Assembly: GCF_033115175.1 (NCBI RefSeq)
Contig: NC_084827.1
Location: forward strand, 62,867,201 to 62,931,200
Direction of reading: 5' to 3'
DNA: 64,000 bases
Origin: Lepus europaeus
Lineage: Eukaryota; Chordata; Mammalia; Lagomorpha; Leporidae
Part shown: piece after piece, positions 11,040 to 22,206 of the stretch
Position numbering within the stretch: the first letter of the stretch is position 1
How the letters are laid out: the number at the start of each line of letters is the position of its first letter
Notes under the pieces: model-generated
Database searches by the model: none
Seen by the model: only the letters and a program-made list of their open reading frames with translations
What the model was told of the DNA's origin: nothing
Position numbers and translations under genes: made by a program

Positions 11040-11510
11040 GGTCTTCGGCCGCTCCGAGTCCGTCTGGAAAGAGCATCACCCTAGGACAGCCGCTAGGGGG
11101 CGGCGGCGAGGCGCGCATGGGGGAGCCCCGCCTGCTCCCTCCAGCCCGCCTCCGCGCAGGCGCAGCCGCCTCCGCCGCCTCCACCGCGGCCGTCTCCGCG
11201 CAGGCGCAGTCGTAGCCGTCTCCGCCGCGGCTGTTCCTGCGCTGGCCTGTCTTGCACACTGGGCTTCCCCCAGCTGCTCCGCCTGTGGCCGGTTTCCTGC
11301 GCTGCGGTTCAGCTGTGGAAGTCGACTTGCCGGCGTGGTGAAGGCCCTGCTGGGGGTCCCGCTGTAGTTTGGCGCGCTGGGCGGCTCCTGGCTCCTCGGA
11401 GGAAGACGGCGCCACGTGGGGCGGGAGGCCGGGCGCCAGGGCAGCTCCGTGACAGCGCCTGCCGCCCACGGTTGGATTTTTTCCGGGATCCACGTTGGAA
11501 AAAATTAAAA
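11040..11510. promoter_or_regulatory. Orphan CpG-rich block with two NRF1-like sites
   Basis: Dense CpG in a CT/CG-rich setting. CGCGCAGGCGCAG occurs at about 11154 and 11197, close to the NRF1 palindrome. No recognised gene starts here; a promoter for an unseen or non-coding transcript is possible. Confidence 0.45.
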
Positions 11511-11514
11511 GTGG

Positions 11515-11790
11515 GGCCGCACCCACATCCTCTATGAGCGCTGGTTGGAGCCCAGACTGCTCCATTTCCCATCCAGCTCCCTGCTAATGCACTTGGGAAA
11601 GCAGCAGACGATGGCCCTAGTGCTTGGGTCCCTGCACTCACGTGGGAGACCTCGAAGAAGCTCCTGCTCCGGCCTGGCCCAGCCCTGGCTGTTGTGGGCA
11701 TTTGGGGAGCAAAACCAGTGGATGGAAGAGCTCTCTCTCTATCCCCCTCCCTCCTTCCTCCATAACTCTGCCTTTCAAATAAACACATTT
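11515..11790 (+). mobile_element. CSINE, its tail split by the next one
   Basis: CCCACATCCTCTATGAGCGC to CCTTTCAAATAAACACA; the remaining tail AATAAATCTTTTCTAAAAAG lies at 12106-12126. Confidence 0.82.
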
Positions 11791-12105
11791 TTTTTCAAAG
11801 GTTACTTATTTGCAAGAGTTACAGAGAGAGGGAGAGCCAGAGAGAGAATGAGGTGTTCCATTCCGCTGGTCCATTCCCCATATGACCGCAGTGGCCATGC
11901 TGAGCTGATCCGAAACCAGGAGCTTCCTCTGGGTCTCCCACGCAGGTGCAGGAGCCCAAGCACTTGGGCCATCTTCTACTGCCTTCCAGGCCATAGTAAA
12001 GAGCTGGATCGGAATAGGAGCAGCCAGGACTCGAACCAGTGCCTAAGTGGAATGCCGGTGCTGTAGGCTGGGGCCTAAACCCGCTGCTGCCACAGTGCAG
12101 ACCCC
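11791..12105 (-). mobile_element. CSINE inserted in the tail of the preceding SINE
   Basis: GTTACTTATTTGCAAGAG to CACAGTGCAGACCCC. Together with the neighbour it makes a tail-to-tail inverted pair of about 280-bp arms. Confidence 0.85.
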
Positions 12106-12235
12106 AATAAATCTTTTCTAAAAAGGCATGAGATTGATCTTAATCATATATCGTGTGTAACCTAGTGTATACAGAATATTCTCATTTATGCATGTAATCA
12201 GTTAGATACTTAAACATGTAATGTTAGTCAGATTT

Positions 12236-13214
12236 TATTTTTTAAAAAAGAGATTTAGTTATTTGAGAGGTGGAGTGACACAGAGCGAAGGAGAGACAGA
12301 AATTTCTCTAAAGAAATTGTCCTTCCCGAATGTATGGTTCACTCCCCAAATGGCTGCAATTGCTGACTGGGCCAGGCTGAAGCCAGGAGCTCCATCTGGG
12401 TCTCCCACATGGGTGGGAGGGGTCCAAGTGAGGCAGGCAGGCGTACAGCTTAAAATTGATCAGATTTGTGAAGAAGACCACACCTTTGCCACGCCCCTGT
12501 GTGACCTCATGCCCCTACCTGATGCCTTTGCCACGCCCCTGAGCGACCTCATTCCCCTACCTGGCCACATCTGGGTGCCCACCAGCCAATCAGGTTAATT
12601 AACCACTCCCCTTTGGAAGTGGGTTAAAAGCCGGGCCTGCTCTTCTCCCCTGGCCTCTTGTCAGGAGGGAGGCTTGCTGTAGCCCTCCGCCTCCAGGGAG
12701 CATGGCCTTCGGGCCATGTGCTCTAGGCTTCCTGGCCTAGATGCTCATCCACGTGGCTGGTTCCTGGTGTATGGTATGAACCCCTATTTACCTCTTTCTC
12801 TTAAATAAAGCTCTCACTCTCTTATACATCTTTCTCACTAAATAAAAGCCTAAAACGTACCATGCTGCCTCGTTTATCTGTGCCGGTATTCAGAATTCTT
12901 CTCTAAATATTAGGCAAGAACCCTCTTGGGCTTATTAATATCGGAGATTTAGTAACAAGCCTGTGGTGAAACCGTAAGGCACCCCAAATTCCGGTAGCAC
13001 ATGTGGACCCTGGATAGCATTTCTAGGGAACTTGAAGAGGCCACATTTCAGTGTAAATTTTAGGGGGTCTTCTCCGATTTCACAAGCACTTGGGCCATCC
13101 TCTGCCAGCTTCCCAGACAGATTAGCAAGGAGCTGGTTGGGAGAGAGGCAGAGCAGCTGGGACTTGAACCGGCGCCCATATGGGGTGCAGTGTCCCAAGC
13201 ACCATCTTACCAGG
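12236..13214 (-). mobile_element. CSINE split by the solo LTR
   Basis: SINE parts at 12236-12428 and 13083-13214 are contiguous when the LTR and one CAAG are removed (…GGTCCAAG + CACTTGGGCC…). Confidence 0.85.
12429..13082 (+). mobile_element. Solo LTR of an endogenous retrovirus, nested in a SINE
   Basis: A 654-bp element begins TG, ends CA and is flanked by the 4-bp duplication CAAG (12425-12428, 13083-13086). It splits a minus-strand SINE cleanly. Inside are a CCAAT box (AGCCAATCAG, about 12575), a TATA-like GGTTAAAAG (about 12623), AATAAA at 12804-12809 and a second one near 12841. A 4-bp duplication with this layout suits a gammaretrovirus-like (class I) LTR. No internal viral genes remain. 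Confidence 0.88.
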
Positions 13215-13215
13215 G

Positions 13216-13268
13216 TCTCTCTCTAACTCTGCCTTTCAAATAAATAAATACATTTTTTAAAAAAAATA
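13216..13268 (+). repeat. CSINE tail fragment
   Basis: Only the CTCTAACTCTGCCTTTC and AAATAAATAAAT end of a plus-oriented SINE remains. Confidence 0.6.
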
Positions 13269-13467
13269 CCGATTTTCTAGGGTAGAGTGGTCACGTCCTT
13301 TTCCTTTCTTGGCCTGGCTTCCCCCAGCCTCTCGCCTGTTGGCTGTGCCCTCTTAGACCTTAGACCTCTTAGAGTGGAGTCTGCGCTGAACCACATCCTG
13401 ATGTAGAGGGACCGACTGATCCGCACAGGAATGAGTTTGGTCTGCACTCTCATAAGGAGTGCCTTCT

Positions 13468-13778
13468 GGCCGGCGCCGTGGCTTAATAGGCTAATCCTCC
13501 GCCTTGCGGCTCCAGCACACCGGGTTCTAGTCCCGGTCAGGGCACCGGATTCTATCCCGGTTGCCCCTCTTCCAGGCCAGCTCTCTGCTGTGGCCTGGGA
13601 AGGCAGTGGAGGATGGCCCAAGTGCTTGGGCCCTGCACCCCATGGGAGACCAGGAGAAGCACCTGGCTCCTGGCTTCGGATCAGCACAATGTGCCGGCCG
13701 CAGCGGCCATTGGAGGGTGAACCAACAGCAAAAAGGAAGACCTTTCTCTCTGTCTCTCTCACTATCCACTCTGCCTGT

Positions 13779-13821
<43 letters not shown>
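13468..13821 (+). mobile_element. Young CSINE with 14-bp target duplication
   Basis: Head GGCCGGCGCCGTGGCTTAAT, a poly(A) tail of about 40 A, and flanks AAGGAGTGCCTTCT at 13454-13467 and 13822-13835 that match perfectly. Confidence 0.95.
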
Positions 13822-13825
<4 letters not shown>

Positions 13826-13934
13826 AGTGCCTTCTGACTGAAGGGGCTCACAGAGAAGGGGGTGGAGCAGATGTTGCTTAGCAACTGGGCATCTGCCCTG
13901 GCTGCAGATTTGTCATCTTTTGGGGGGGGGGGGG

Positions 13935-14193
13935 CGGCAGAGAGAGATCTAACATCCCATGATTTTATTTCCCAAATGGCCTCAACGACTGGGACTGAGT
14001 CAGGCTGAAGCCAGGAGCTAGGAGTTTCATCGGGGTCTCCCACGTGGGTGCAGGGGCTCAAGCACCTGGGCCATCTTCCACTGCTTTTCCAGGCCACAGC
14101 AGAGAGCTGGATTGGAAGTAGAATAGCAGGGAATCAAATAGGCACTCATATGGGTTAAGGCAGCTTAATCCATCACACCACGGCGCTGGCCCC
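13935..14193 (-). mobile_element. CSINE
   Basis: After a G-run (13922-13934), CGGCAGAGAGAGATC to CGGCGCTGGCCCC. Confidence 0.85.
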
Positions 14194-14220
14194 TGCAGAT
14201 TTTAAAAATACCATGTCACA

Positions 14221-14515
14221 GGGCCAGCGTTACAGGCCCAGTAGGTTAAGGCGGGTGCTTGGGACACTCCAGCAGTCTGCTGGAGTCCTGGCAGTTCCTT
14301 TTCTGGTTCACCGTCCTAGGAAGGTAGTTAATGGCCCAAATGCTTGGGCCCCTGCCACCCCTTGTCGGAGATCCAGATGGAGCTCTGGGCTCCTGGCTTT
14401 GGCCTGGCCCAGCCCTGGCTGTTGAGGCCATTTGTGGGGTGAACCAGCAGATGGATGATCTCTCTCTGTCACTCCGCCTTTCAAGTAGGTGAAAATAAAC
14501 AAACATTAAAAAACC
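14221..14515 (+). mobile_element. CSINE
   Basis: GGGCCAGCGTTACAGGCCC to TTTCAAGTAGGTGAAAATAA. Confidence 0.82.
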
Positions 14516-14647
14516 ACCTTGTCAGTTGTCCTACCCCACCTCCCCTAACCCCTATATCTGCAGGTTTGAAATCCTCAGATTCAATCCAATGTGAGTCAAA
14601 AACATTAGGAAAAAGATTGCATCTGTCCTAAACATGTACAGGGTTCC

Positions 14648-14980
14648 TTTTTTTTTTTTTTTAAAGATTTATTTATTCATTTGAGAGATACAGTTACAGA
14701 TATAAAGAGGAAGAGACCGAGAGAAAAGTCTTCCATCCCCTGGTTCACTCCCCAAATGGCTGCAACAGCTCAGAGCTGAGCCAGTCGGAAGCCAGGAGCT
14801 TCTTCTGGGTCTCCCATGATGGTATAGGGGCCCAAGCACCTGGGCCGTCTTCCACTGCTTTCCCAGGCCATAGCAGAGAGCTGGGTCAGAAGTGGAGCAG
14901 CCGGGACTTGAACCAGGGCCCATATGGGATGCTGGCGCTTCAGGCAGTGGCTTTGCCAGCTACGCCACAGTGCTGGCCCC
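14648..14980 (-). mobile_element. CSINE
   Basis: Poly(T), AAAGATTTATTTATTC to CACAGTGCTGGCCCC. Confidence 0.9.
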
Positions 14981-16150
14981 AGACTTCTTTTGCTATTCCT
15001 GAAATGATACTTAGCGTTTACACTGGATTAGGTATTATAAGTCACTAGAGATGATTTAGTCTGGGAGGATGCATGCCGATTAGCTGCAAATAGTCCGTTA
15101 TCTGGGATTGGAGCAGCTGTGGGTTCTGGAATGCAAGGGGTGGGGTCCTGGAACCGCAGATTTGGAGGGACTGTACTCAGAATCTCCGGCGGTGGGGTGG
15201 GCACCACGCAGGGGGTGCTAGCGGAGCCGGGGCTCCGAAGCAGGGTCACAGGCCCTTCCCAGACAGCCACACAGGATCCGCTCCCTTGGCAGCGGCTGGG
15301 GTAGGACGACGCCCCTTCAGCCAGAGACAGAAACCCTCTCCGCAGATGTGCTCAGTGGCTTTTCACCGCTAGGGCAGAGCTCTGACGTCAGCTTCCACAC
15401 TCACTCTGGGTTGACCCGAGAGCTGCTGGAGCCGTGTTTCTTTGGGCGTCTCTGGACTCATCTTGGGAGCCCGGTGCTGACCCACCTCTTGCCCGGAAGC
15501 CTTCCTAACACACTTCCTGTTGTTATAGTCCAGGACATAGTCGGAGATCAGAGAGAGAGTGAGGCAGTCTGTCACCACGCCCTCCCCACCAGGGTTGCCT
15601 CCAGAACTCCTCCCACAACCCACAACCCCAAACGAAATTGCTGTGGTAGCAAAGCCTCCGCCCAGAACTGGTGTGCCTTAAAATACCCAGCATGGTGCTC
15701 ACTGCACCTCCCCCCCACCCCCATAGCCTATTACAGTATCTTACCTCGGCTGACACTTCTACTCCCATCAAGCCCCTGACACAGGGACACTTTCTGAGAC
15801 TTCCTAAAGAGGCCAGAAAAGGGACAGTCAGCAAATTCTTGGAAAGTCCAGCCTTTCCAGGAAAACTACACCCAAAGCACCGTGCCCTATGCCTCCGATC
15901 CCCTGCAGGAGTGGGAACAATGGATGTATTAGGCCTGTGAAATTGACATTGGATAAAGTAGGAAGCTAAATGAGGGCCAAGAACAGGAAGCCACACCTCC
16001 CCCACCCTATGGAATCCTCTCCACCTACCTATCAGTCAAATAACCCCTTTCCCAGGAGGTAGCTCCCTTTACCTGGGACCTGGGGGAGGTTCCATGTAAC
16101 CACTCCACTTCCAACCTCACTAGAGGCCTGAAAGTGAGAAACTTGGAGAG
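14981..16150. other. Repeat-poor stretch, no gene recognised
   Basis: One of the few blocks of over 1 kb without SINEs. I found no exon with a recognisable domain. Open frames of 143 and 160 codons overlap on opposite strands. Confidence 0.4.
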
Positions 16151-16152
16151 GC

Positions 16153-16165
16153 ATGTGCTCTCTCT

Positions 16166-16211
<46 letters not shown>
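16153..16211 (+). repeat. (TC)n microsatellite
   Basis: A CTCTCTCGCG start followed by an almost uninterrupted TC run. Confidence 0.9.
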
Positions 16212-16215
<4 letters not shown>

Positions 16216-16331
16216 GAGGCACTTTCTACTTCCCTCTCCCATCTTTTTCCCTTCCTGGTCCACTGTATTACTGAACTATGCCCGTGTGTGTATGTGTGTG
16301 TGTTCTCACCTTTTAAAAAAACTTTATCCCT

Positions 16332-16683
16332 GGGCTGGCACCGCGGCTCACTAGGCTAATCCTCCACCTGCGGCGCCGGTACCCCAGGTTCTAGTCCAGG
16401 TTGAGGTGCCGGTTCTGTCCCGGTTGCTCCTCTTCCAGTCCGGCTCTCTACTGTGGCCTGGGAAGGCAGTGGAGAATGGCCCAAGTGCTTGGGCCCTGCA
16501 CCCACATGGGAGACCAGGAGGAAGCACCTGGCTCCTGGCTTCAGATTGGTGCAGCGCGCCTGCCGTAGCGGTCATTTGGGGGGTGAACCAACGGAAGGAA
16601 GACCTTTCTCTCTCTCTCTCTTTCACTGTCTAACTCTGCCTGTCAAAAAAACCAAAACAAAACAAAACAAAAAAAAAAAAAAA
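16332..16683 (+). mobile_element. Young CSINE
   Basis: GGGCTGGCACCGCGGCTCAC to a CAAAACAAAAC and poly(A) tail. AAAAAAACTTTAT flanks both ends. Confidence 0.9.
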
Positions 16684-16800
16684 AAAAAAACTTTATTCTT
16701 TTCTGAACAGGGAGATTGGTTTGGGTTTGGACATAATGGGCCCCTTCTCCTATGGATGTGTAAGTTAATAACCAATGTCCTCTTCCTCTGCACTAGGTGT

Positions 16801-17138
16801 TTTTTTTTTTTTTTTTAAGATTTATTTATTTATTTGTAAGGCAGAGTTACAGAGAGGCAGAGGCAGAGAGAGAGAGAGAGGTCTTCCATCCACTGGTTCA
16901 CTCCCTAGATGGCTGTAATGGCCAGGGCTGTGCTGATCCGAAGTCAGGAGCCAGGAGCTTCTTCCGGATCTCCCATGCAGGTGCAGGGGCCCAAGGACTT
17001 GGGCCATCTTCTACTGCTTTCCCAGGCCATAGCAGAGAGCTGGATCAGAAGTGGAACAGCCAGACTCGAACTGGCACCCATATGGGATGCTGGCACTGCA
17101 GGCGGCGGCTTTACCCACTATACCAGAGCACCGGCCCC
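16801..17138 (-). mobile_element. CSINE
   Basis: Poly(T), AAGATTTATTTATTTATT to GAGCACCGGCCCC. Confidence 0.9.
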
Positions 17139-18061
17139 ATTCAGTGTTTTTATAACAGTAGTAGTGTGTGCCAAATGGCAGGGCATATGCTGTCTGGTGA
17201 CACAGACAGTGGCCAAGCTTTCTGTGGCAGAGCTGACAAGTGGCCCACCTTTACAGATGATGCGCTTCTCAACAGATTAGGGAAAGAATTCACCGCCACT
17301 CCGATTTCTCGCAGAAATGCTGTAGCAAGGGTGGCAGAAAGGAAACAAAACAAAACAGTGTGAACCGAGACAATTTGCCTGGTGCTTTAGTTCAGCAGAT
17401 GGCATTTCCTGGGTGGTGCTGAGCCCAACCTGAAGGCACAGGTAGTTCCCCTGGGCCCTCAGGAGTCTCAGCCGGGACGCTGGGACAGAAACAAAGCCTC
17501 TTTGGTCTTCTGCGGACCTCTGCTGTGGCATGGTGGTGGTCCCTGAATCCTGGAGTGGGAAGTGGATGTTGGAAGAAGGGGACATGAACCCTGCTGTCCC
17601 CACCAGGGCCAATGACCTGTGGGTACCTGGCCAGCTGGCTACCATGACCTGTCTTACACCCACCCACATCCAGGCCAAGGGACTGACACTGGGCAGGGAT
17701 GAGCTGTTGCTGCATCCCTGTAAGTCATGGGGGCACGTGGAGGGGGTGGGGGCACGTGTTCTGTCTTTCCTGCTGTCAGGCCCCTGGGGAAGGGAGGAGG
17801 CTGGGAATTGGCTTGGACCTGATGTCCTAGGGCCCAAGTCTACCAGTTTTCCCACCTTGAGGGAGCCTTCTGGAAATCCTGGGAGGTAAAATTGTCTCTG
17901 GCATCTGTGGGGTGCACTGCCCCTCTGCCCCCAAACACGGTCCCTATATTCACTGCAGTCGGCTCCTTCTGTCTCCACTGAAGTGAGAACCGAGGCCCCA
18001 GCTGGTACTTCTGCCTCAGCAGGAAGATTCTAAACAGTGCTGTGTTTTTAAAATGAGGTCA
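17139..18061. other. Repeat-poor stretch, no gene recognised
   Basis: No SINE. A 233-codon open frame on the minus strand and a 119-codon one on the plus strand overlap, and neither shows a domain. Confidence 0.4.
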
Positions 18062-18355
18062 GAGGGGGTGTTTGGCCCAGTGGCTAACCTGCAACTTGGG
18101 ACCCTTTATCCCATGTCGGCGTACTCAGGGTTGGAATCCAGCTTCCTGGTAAAGTTCATCCTTGGAAGCAGCAGGTGCTGTCTCAGTAGTTGGGTCCCTG
18201 CCACCCACTTGAAGACTCATAATGAGTTCCCAGCTCCTGACTTTCGGCTCAACCCCAGCTGTTGTGGGCATTTGGGGAATCAACAAGAGGAGGGGATATT
18301 TCTGCCTGCCTGTCTGTCTGTCTGAACTGTCTTACCATCTCTCAAATAAAAATGA
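18062..18355 (+). mobile_element. CSINE, old
   Basis: Diverged head (GGGGGTGTTTGGCCCAGTGG) to CTCTCAAATAAAAATG. Confidence 0.7.
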
Positions 18356-18402
18356 GTCTCTCACCACTGGTACAGCAATCACTGGGAGCCTTGGCTGTGG
18401 TC

Positions 18403-18693
18403 AACAGAGAGAGGGAGGGAGAGAGAGAGATCCTCTGTCTGCTGGCTCACTCCCCAAATGTCTGCAACAACCAGGGCTGGGCCAGGCTGAAGCCAGGAGC
18501 TGGGAACTCCATCCCGATCTCCCATGTGGGAGGCAGGGGCCCAAGAACTTGGATTATCTTCCGCTGCCTTCTCAGGCACGAGAGCAGGAAGCTGAATCAG
18601 AAGCAGAGCGGCGAGGACTTGAACGAGCACTACGATATGGAATGCACGTGTTGCAAGCAGCAGCAGAACCTGCTTTGCCACAGCACTTGCTCC
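18403..18693 (-). mobile_element. CSINE
   Basis: ACAGAGAGAGGGAGGGAG to GCCACAGCACTTGCTCC. Confidence 0.8.
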
Positions 18694-19027
18694 TTGAAAT
18701 GTGGCCGTTTCCCAGGCTCGCTATAAACTGATCCCCTCCACTGTGACTGTGTGCCGTGTTGCTGGGCCAGGATGTCTGGTGGGTGAGGCGTGTTAGACAC
18801 AGGCTTGGCGGATGGTTTTGCAGTGTGAGAACCTGTACAAAGGTGACAAAGGAGAAGCCAGCTGTGCCTCTGCAACAGATGACAGAGGCATGCTGTGTGG
18901 CCACACCTCTTGCACTTGGAAGCCAGGGTAGCCCAGCTCGCCTCTCCTGACGTGACATTTGAAACTTTCCAGGGTTTTAAATTATTTATTTTAATGACAC
19001 AAAACTAGAAACCACATAGGTAGCTTT
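18694..19027. other. No gene seen
   Basis: Intergenic sequence without a named repeat. Confidence 0.4.
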
Positions 19028-19355
19028 AAAAATGTTTATTTATTATTTGAATCTACTTGAAAGGCGAAGTGACAGAGACAGACACAGGGAGAAATCTTCC
19101 ATCCACTGCTTCACTCCCCACATGCCTGCAAAAGACAGGGCTGAGCCAAGCCAAACCCAGAAGCCTGCAACTCCGTCCTGGTGAATCTCCGTGTGAGCGG
19201 CAGGGGCCCAAGCACTTGAGCCATCATCGGCTGCCTCCAAGGTACATTAGTAGGAAGCTGGGTCAGAAGCAGAGTAGCAGGGACTGCAAATGGCACCCCA
19301 GTACAGGATATGGGGTCCCAAGTGATGGCTTAACTGACTGCACCACAATGCCCAC
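19028..19355 (-). mobile_element. CSINE
   Basis: AAATGTTTATTTATTATTTG to CACCACAATGCCCAC; diverged. Confidence 0.78.
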
Positions 19356-20107
19356 TTCTTTTGTGGGCACAGACTACAAAGAAAAACATTTCTTAGTAAA
19401 AATTTGAAGACAACAGTTACTATTTAAAGAAAGGTTTCAATTTCATTTGTCTAATGGGTAGTTTTATTTGTTTCTGCGGCCCAGTTAGTATCATGATGAA
19501 ACAAAACTGAAAGAAGTCATTATGCCTGGCTTTGTTAAAACAAGTACTGTGGAAGCTGAAACCCCAGCCAGCCTGGGACAGAACAGGGATGGGAAGGCAG
19601 ATCTGAGTCTCTCCTTTTTCTCAGCACAGCCTCTGCAGGAACCCCTGTGATCGGATTGTCTCAGGGTAGGAGCCAGGCACCCTCTGATGGCAAGAGCAGG
19701 TGCATGGAGGGAGAGGAACCACAAGACCGGCTCGCACAGACATGACTCTGTTGGCCTGTGCGGGCTCACGCATGCCTAGTTGCACTCCTGAAATGCTTCC
19801 TTTAGTTTTGGAGGGGATTCATTTCAGTAGCTGTCTGTGAAGACACAGGTCGCAGGCGCAAAGCTCAACTTGTGCTTGGGAGCTCTGCACGTGAATGCCG
19901 GGACCATGAACCACAGGCAGTAGAAGGACTGTCCTTACTGTCAGCCAGGCCAGCTCTGTGATAGCAGGACCAAGATGCTCAGCCTGTGGGTGACTCTGGG
20001 GTTCTTTATTTTTCAAAAAAAAGTCCTTTCATTCTTGCTGCATTTCCCCAGTCTGACTCATCCTGAGATCTGTGTAATTTTCTGACTGCAGGTTTTAAAG
20101 ATCTTTC
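19356..20107. other. No gene seen
   Basis: Unique-looking sequence, no coding signal. Confidence 0.4.
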
Positions 20108-20352
20108 AGTGGTGGGTGCTTTATCTCAGCGGGTTAAGCTGCGGTTTGGGATGCACACATCCAGTCTTGGAGCAGTGGTTCAAGTCCTGGCTGCTCTGCT
20201 TCCCACCCAGCTTCAGGTTGGTGCATCCTGGGACAAAGCAGATTCTTGCTCAAGTGCTTGGGTCCCTGGCACCTCCGTGGGAGACCTGGATGGAGTTCCT
20301 GGCTTCTGACTTTGGCTGGGCCCAGGCCTTTGGGAAGTGAACCAGTAGATAG

Positions 20353-20399
<47 letters not shown>

Positions 20400-20450
20400 C
20401 TTCCTCTTTCTTTCTCTCTGCCTTAAAATGGATACAAGTAAATTTAAAAC
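20108..20450 (+). mobile_element. CSINE with long (CT)n
   Basis: GTGGGTGCTTTATCTCAGCG head, a CT run at 20356-20398 and an A-rich end. Confidence 0.82.
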
Positions 20451-20517
20451 TCCTGAAAAGCAAAGCTTCCAGGCCAGTAATGAGAAGAGCTCTTTCCACT
20501 TTTTAAAAGGTGATTTA

Positions 20518-20771
20518 GGGGCTGGCGCTGTGGCATAACTGGTAAAGCCACCACCTGCAGTGCCAGCATCCCATATGGTGCTGGTTTGAGACCCAGCTGC
20601 TCCATTTCTGATCCAGCTCTCTGCTGTGGCCTGGGAAAGCAGTAGAAGATGGACCAAGTCCTTGGGCTTCCACACCGACATGGGAGACCAGGAAGAAGCT
20701 CCTGATTCCTGGCTTTCGATACATGTGGTTCCAGCTGTTGCCGCCATCTGGGGAGTGAATTAGTGGATGGA

Positions 20772-20807
<36 letters not shown>

Positions 20808-20852
20808 ATCTCTGTAACTCTGCCTTTCAAACAAATAAATAAATCTTTCAAA
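20518..20852 (+). mobile_element. CSINE with target duplication
   Basis: GGGGCTGGCGCTGTGGCATA to AAACAAATAAATAAATC. Flanks AAAAGGTGATTTA (20505-20517) and AAAAGGTGACTTA (20853-20865). Confidence 0.92.
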
Positions 20853-20865
20853 AAAAGGTGACTTA

Positions 20866-21257
20866 TACAGTCTGAAGAGAAACCAGAGTATCCACTTTTT
20901 ATTGATTGTTTTGTGTGGTTTATAGATTTCTGCACCAAATGATAATAATGACCTAAGACTCTCCTTTTTCCTATCTCTTTCATCTTCTTTTAATTCTTTA
21001 AATTTGCTTTTGTTTACTCTTTTATCTAGTTTGTTCTAATTTATGATTAATAAGGAAAAAAGCCAAGAAATTATTCAGGCTGAGAAACTAAATCAGTCAC
21101 ATAGATTTGTAATAACTATTACCATCCATACACATGATGCCCTTTTCTTGCCAACAGAAGCCACAGTTAAGAATTTTTCTGAGTTAGAGAGATCAGTGAT
21201 AGCACAGGAAAGACACTTATCTGAGTGCTCAGGCCCTTGGAGACTAAAATTCTAGCA
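20866..21257. other. AT-rich intergenic sequence
   Basis: No gene or named repeat. Confidence 0.4.
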
Positions 21258-21592
21258 CCAGGGCATGATCCTTTGGTGCAAGGTTAAGACAGCGCTGGGA
21301 ATGCCTCCATCCCATATCAGAGTGCCTGGGTTCAAGTCTTGGCTCTACTCCTGATTCTTATTGCCTGCTAATAAATGCCCTGGGAGGTAGCAGTGGATGG
21401 CTCAAGTAGTTGGATTCCTGCCACTCATAGAAGAGTTGTAGATTGAGTTCCTGGTTCCTGGTTTTCAACATGGCCCAGCGCTAGTGGTTGTGGGCATTTT
21501 GGGTTAAAACAGCCAATGGGACATCTTTGTCTGCCCAACTGTCTTTCTGACTTTCAAATGAATAGAATCAACAAATACAGTTTTAAAAAATA
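21258..21592 (+). mobile_element. CSINE, old
   Basis: Body CATCCCATATCAGAGTGCC to TCAAATGAATAGAATC; diverged head. Confidence 0.7.
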
Positions 21593-21825
21593 GAATTTTG
21601 TATGGAAGAGGGCCTATGGGCTTATCACATGTGAAAGTACCATCCCTCTTTCGAAGCCATTTGTTCTGCTGTCATCATAGACACTGTGTTGAGGGTCTTT
21701 GCCAATGTGAAAGGTCTTCCCCTCTGACATAATAATGGCCCTCAAAGATGCCTACACCCTAATCTCTGTAGGCTGTGTAGGTGTTCCCTGGGGCAAGAGG
21801 GACCTTGCAGGTGTGATTAAGTGAA
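21593..21825 (+). repeat. Old mammalian repeat fragment
   Basis: GCCTACACCCTAATCTCTG and GGACCTTGCAGGTGTGATT recall a common ancient LTR-type repeat. I could not settle the family. Confidence 0.35.
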
Positions 21826-22206
21826 ACAGCCAGGGCTGGAGTCAGGAGCCAGGAATTCCATCCTGTTCTCCCAAGCTCTTGAACCATCTTCTGCTGCCTT
21901 CCCTGGCACAACAGCTGCCATGTACTAACTCAGTTATGCCTTGGAATGAGAATTTTTCCATGTATGATGTTCTCCCCAGGAGTTCACTCAGAATTAATTC
22001 TTCCCTGGAGAAGCAATCCATCACTCAAATGTTCCAAGTTGAAAGGCAAATGCTATTGGGGATCAGCCTCTATAAGACATAAGTATCTATAAGACAGTAT
22101 CTATAGGAGTTGGATCAGAAGTGGAACAGCTAGGATTTGAACCAGTGCTCTTGGACGCCAATGTCACAAGCAGTGGCTTAACATGCTGTGCCAAGATGCC
22201 AGCTCC
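21826..22206 (-). mobile_element. CSINE interrupted by a 168-bp foreign segment
   Basis: SINE parts 21826-21911 (ending CCTTCCCTGGCAC) and about 22100-22206 (starting AGGAGTTGGATCAGAAG) flank the segment at 21912-22080. Confidence 0.7.
21912..22080 (+). repeat. 168-bp dispersed segment, copy A (inverted at 23731-23900)
   Basis: AGCTGCCATGTACTAACTC through CTCCCCAGGAGTTCACTC to CAGCCTCTATAAGACAT. Its reverse complement recurs at about 23731-23900 with roughly 94% identity by eye. Family unknown. Confidence 0.75.

Noticed and set aside
13468..13560. tRNA-like head with B-box GGTTCTAGTCC
   Set aside because: It is the 5' end of a CSINE, repeated many times here. It is not a functional tRNA gene, since the cloverleaf is incomplete.
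15523..16005. 160-codon minus-strand frame in a SINE-free block
   Set aside because: No domain, no homology I recognise, and it overlaps another frame of similar length on the plus strand.
16822..17363. 188-codon frame on plus strand
   Set aside because: Mostly translation of a minus-strand CSINE ([22 protein letters not shown] text recurs at nearly every SINE).
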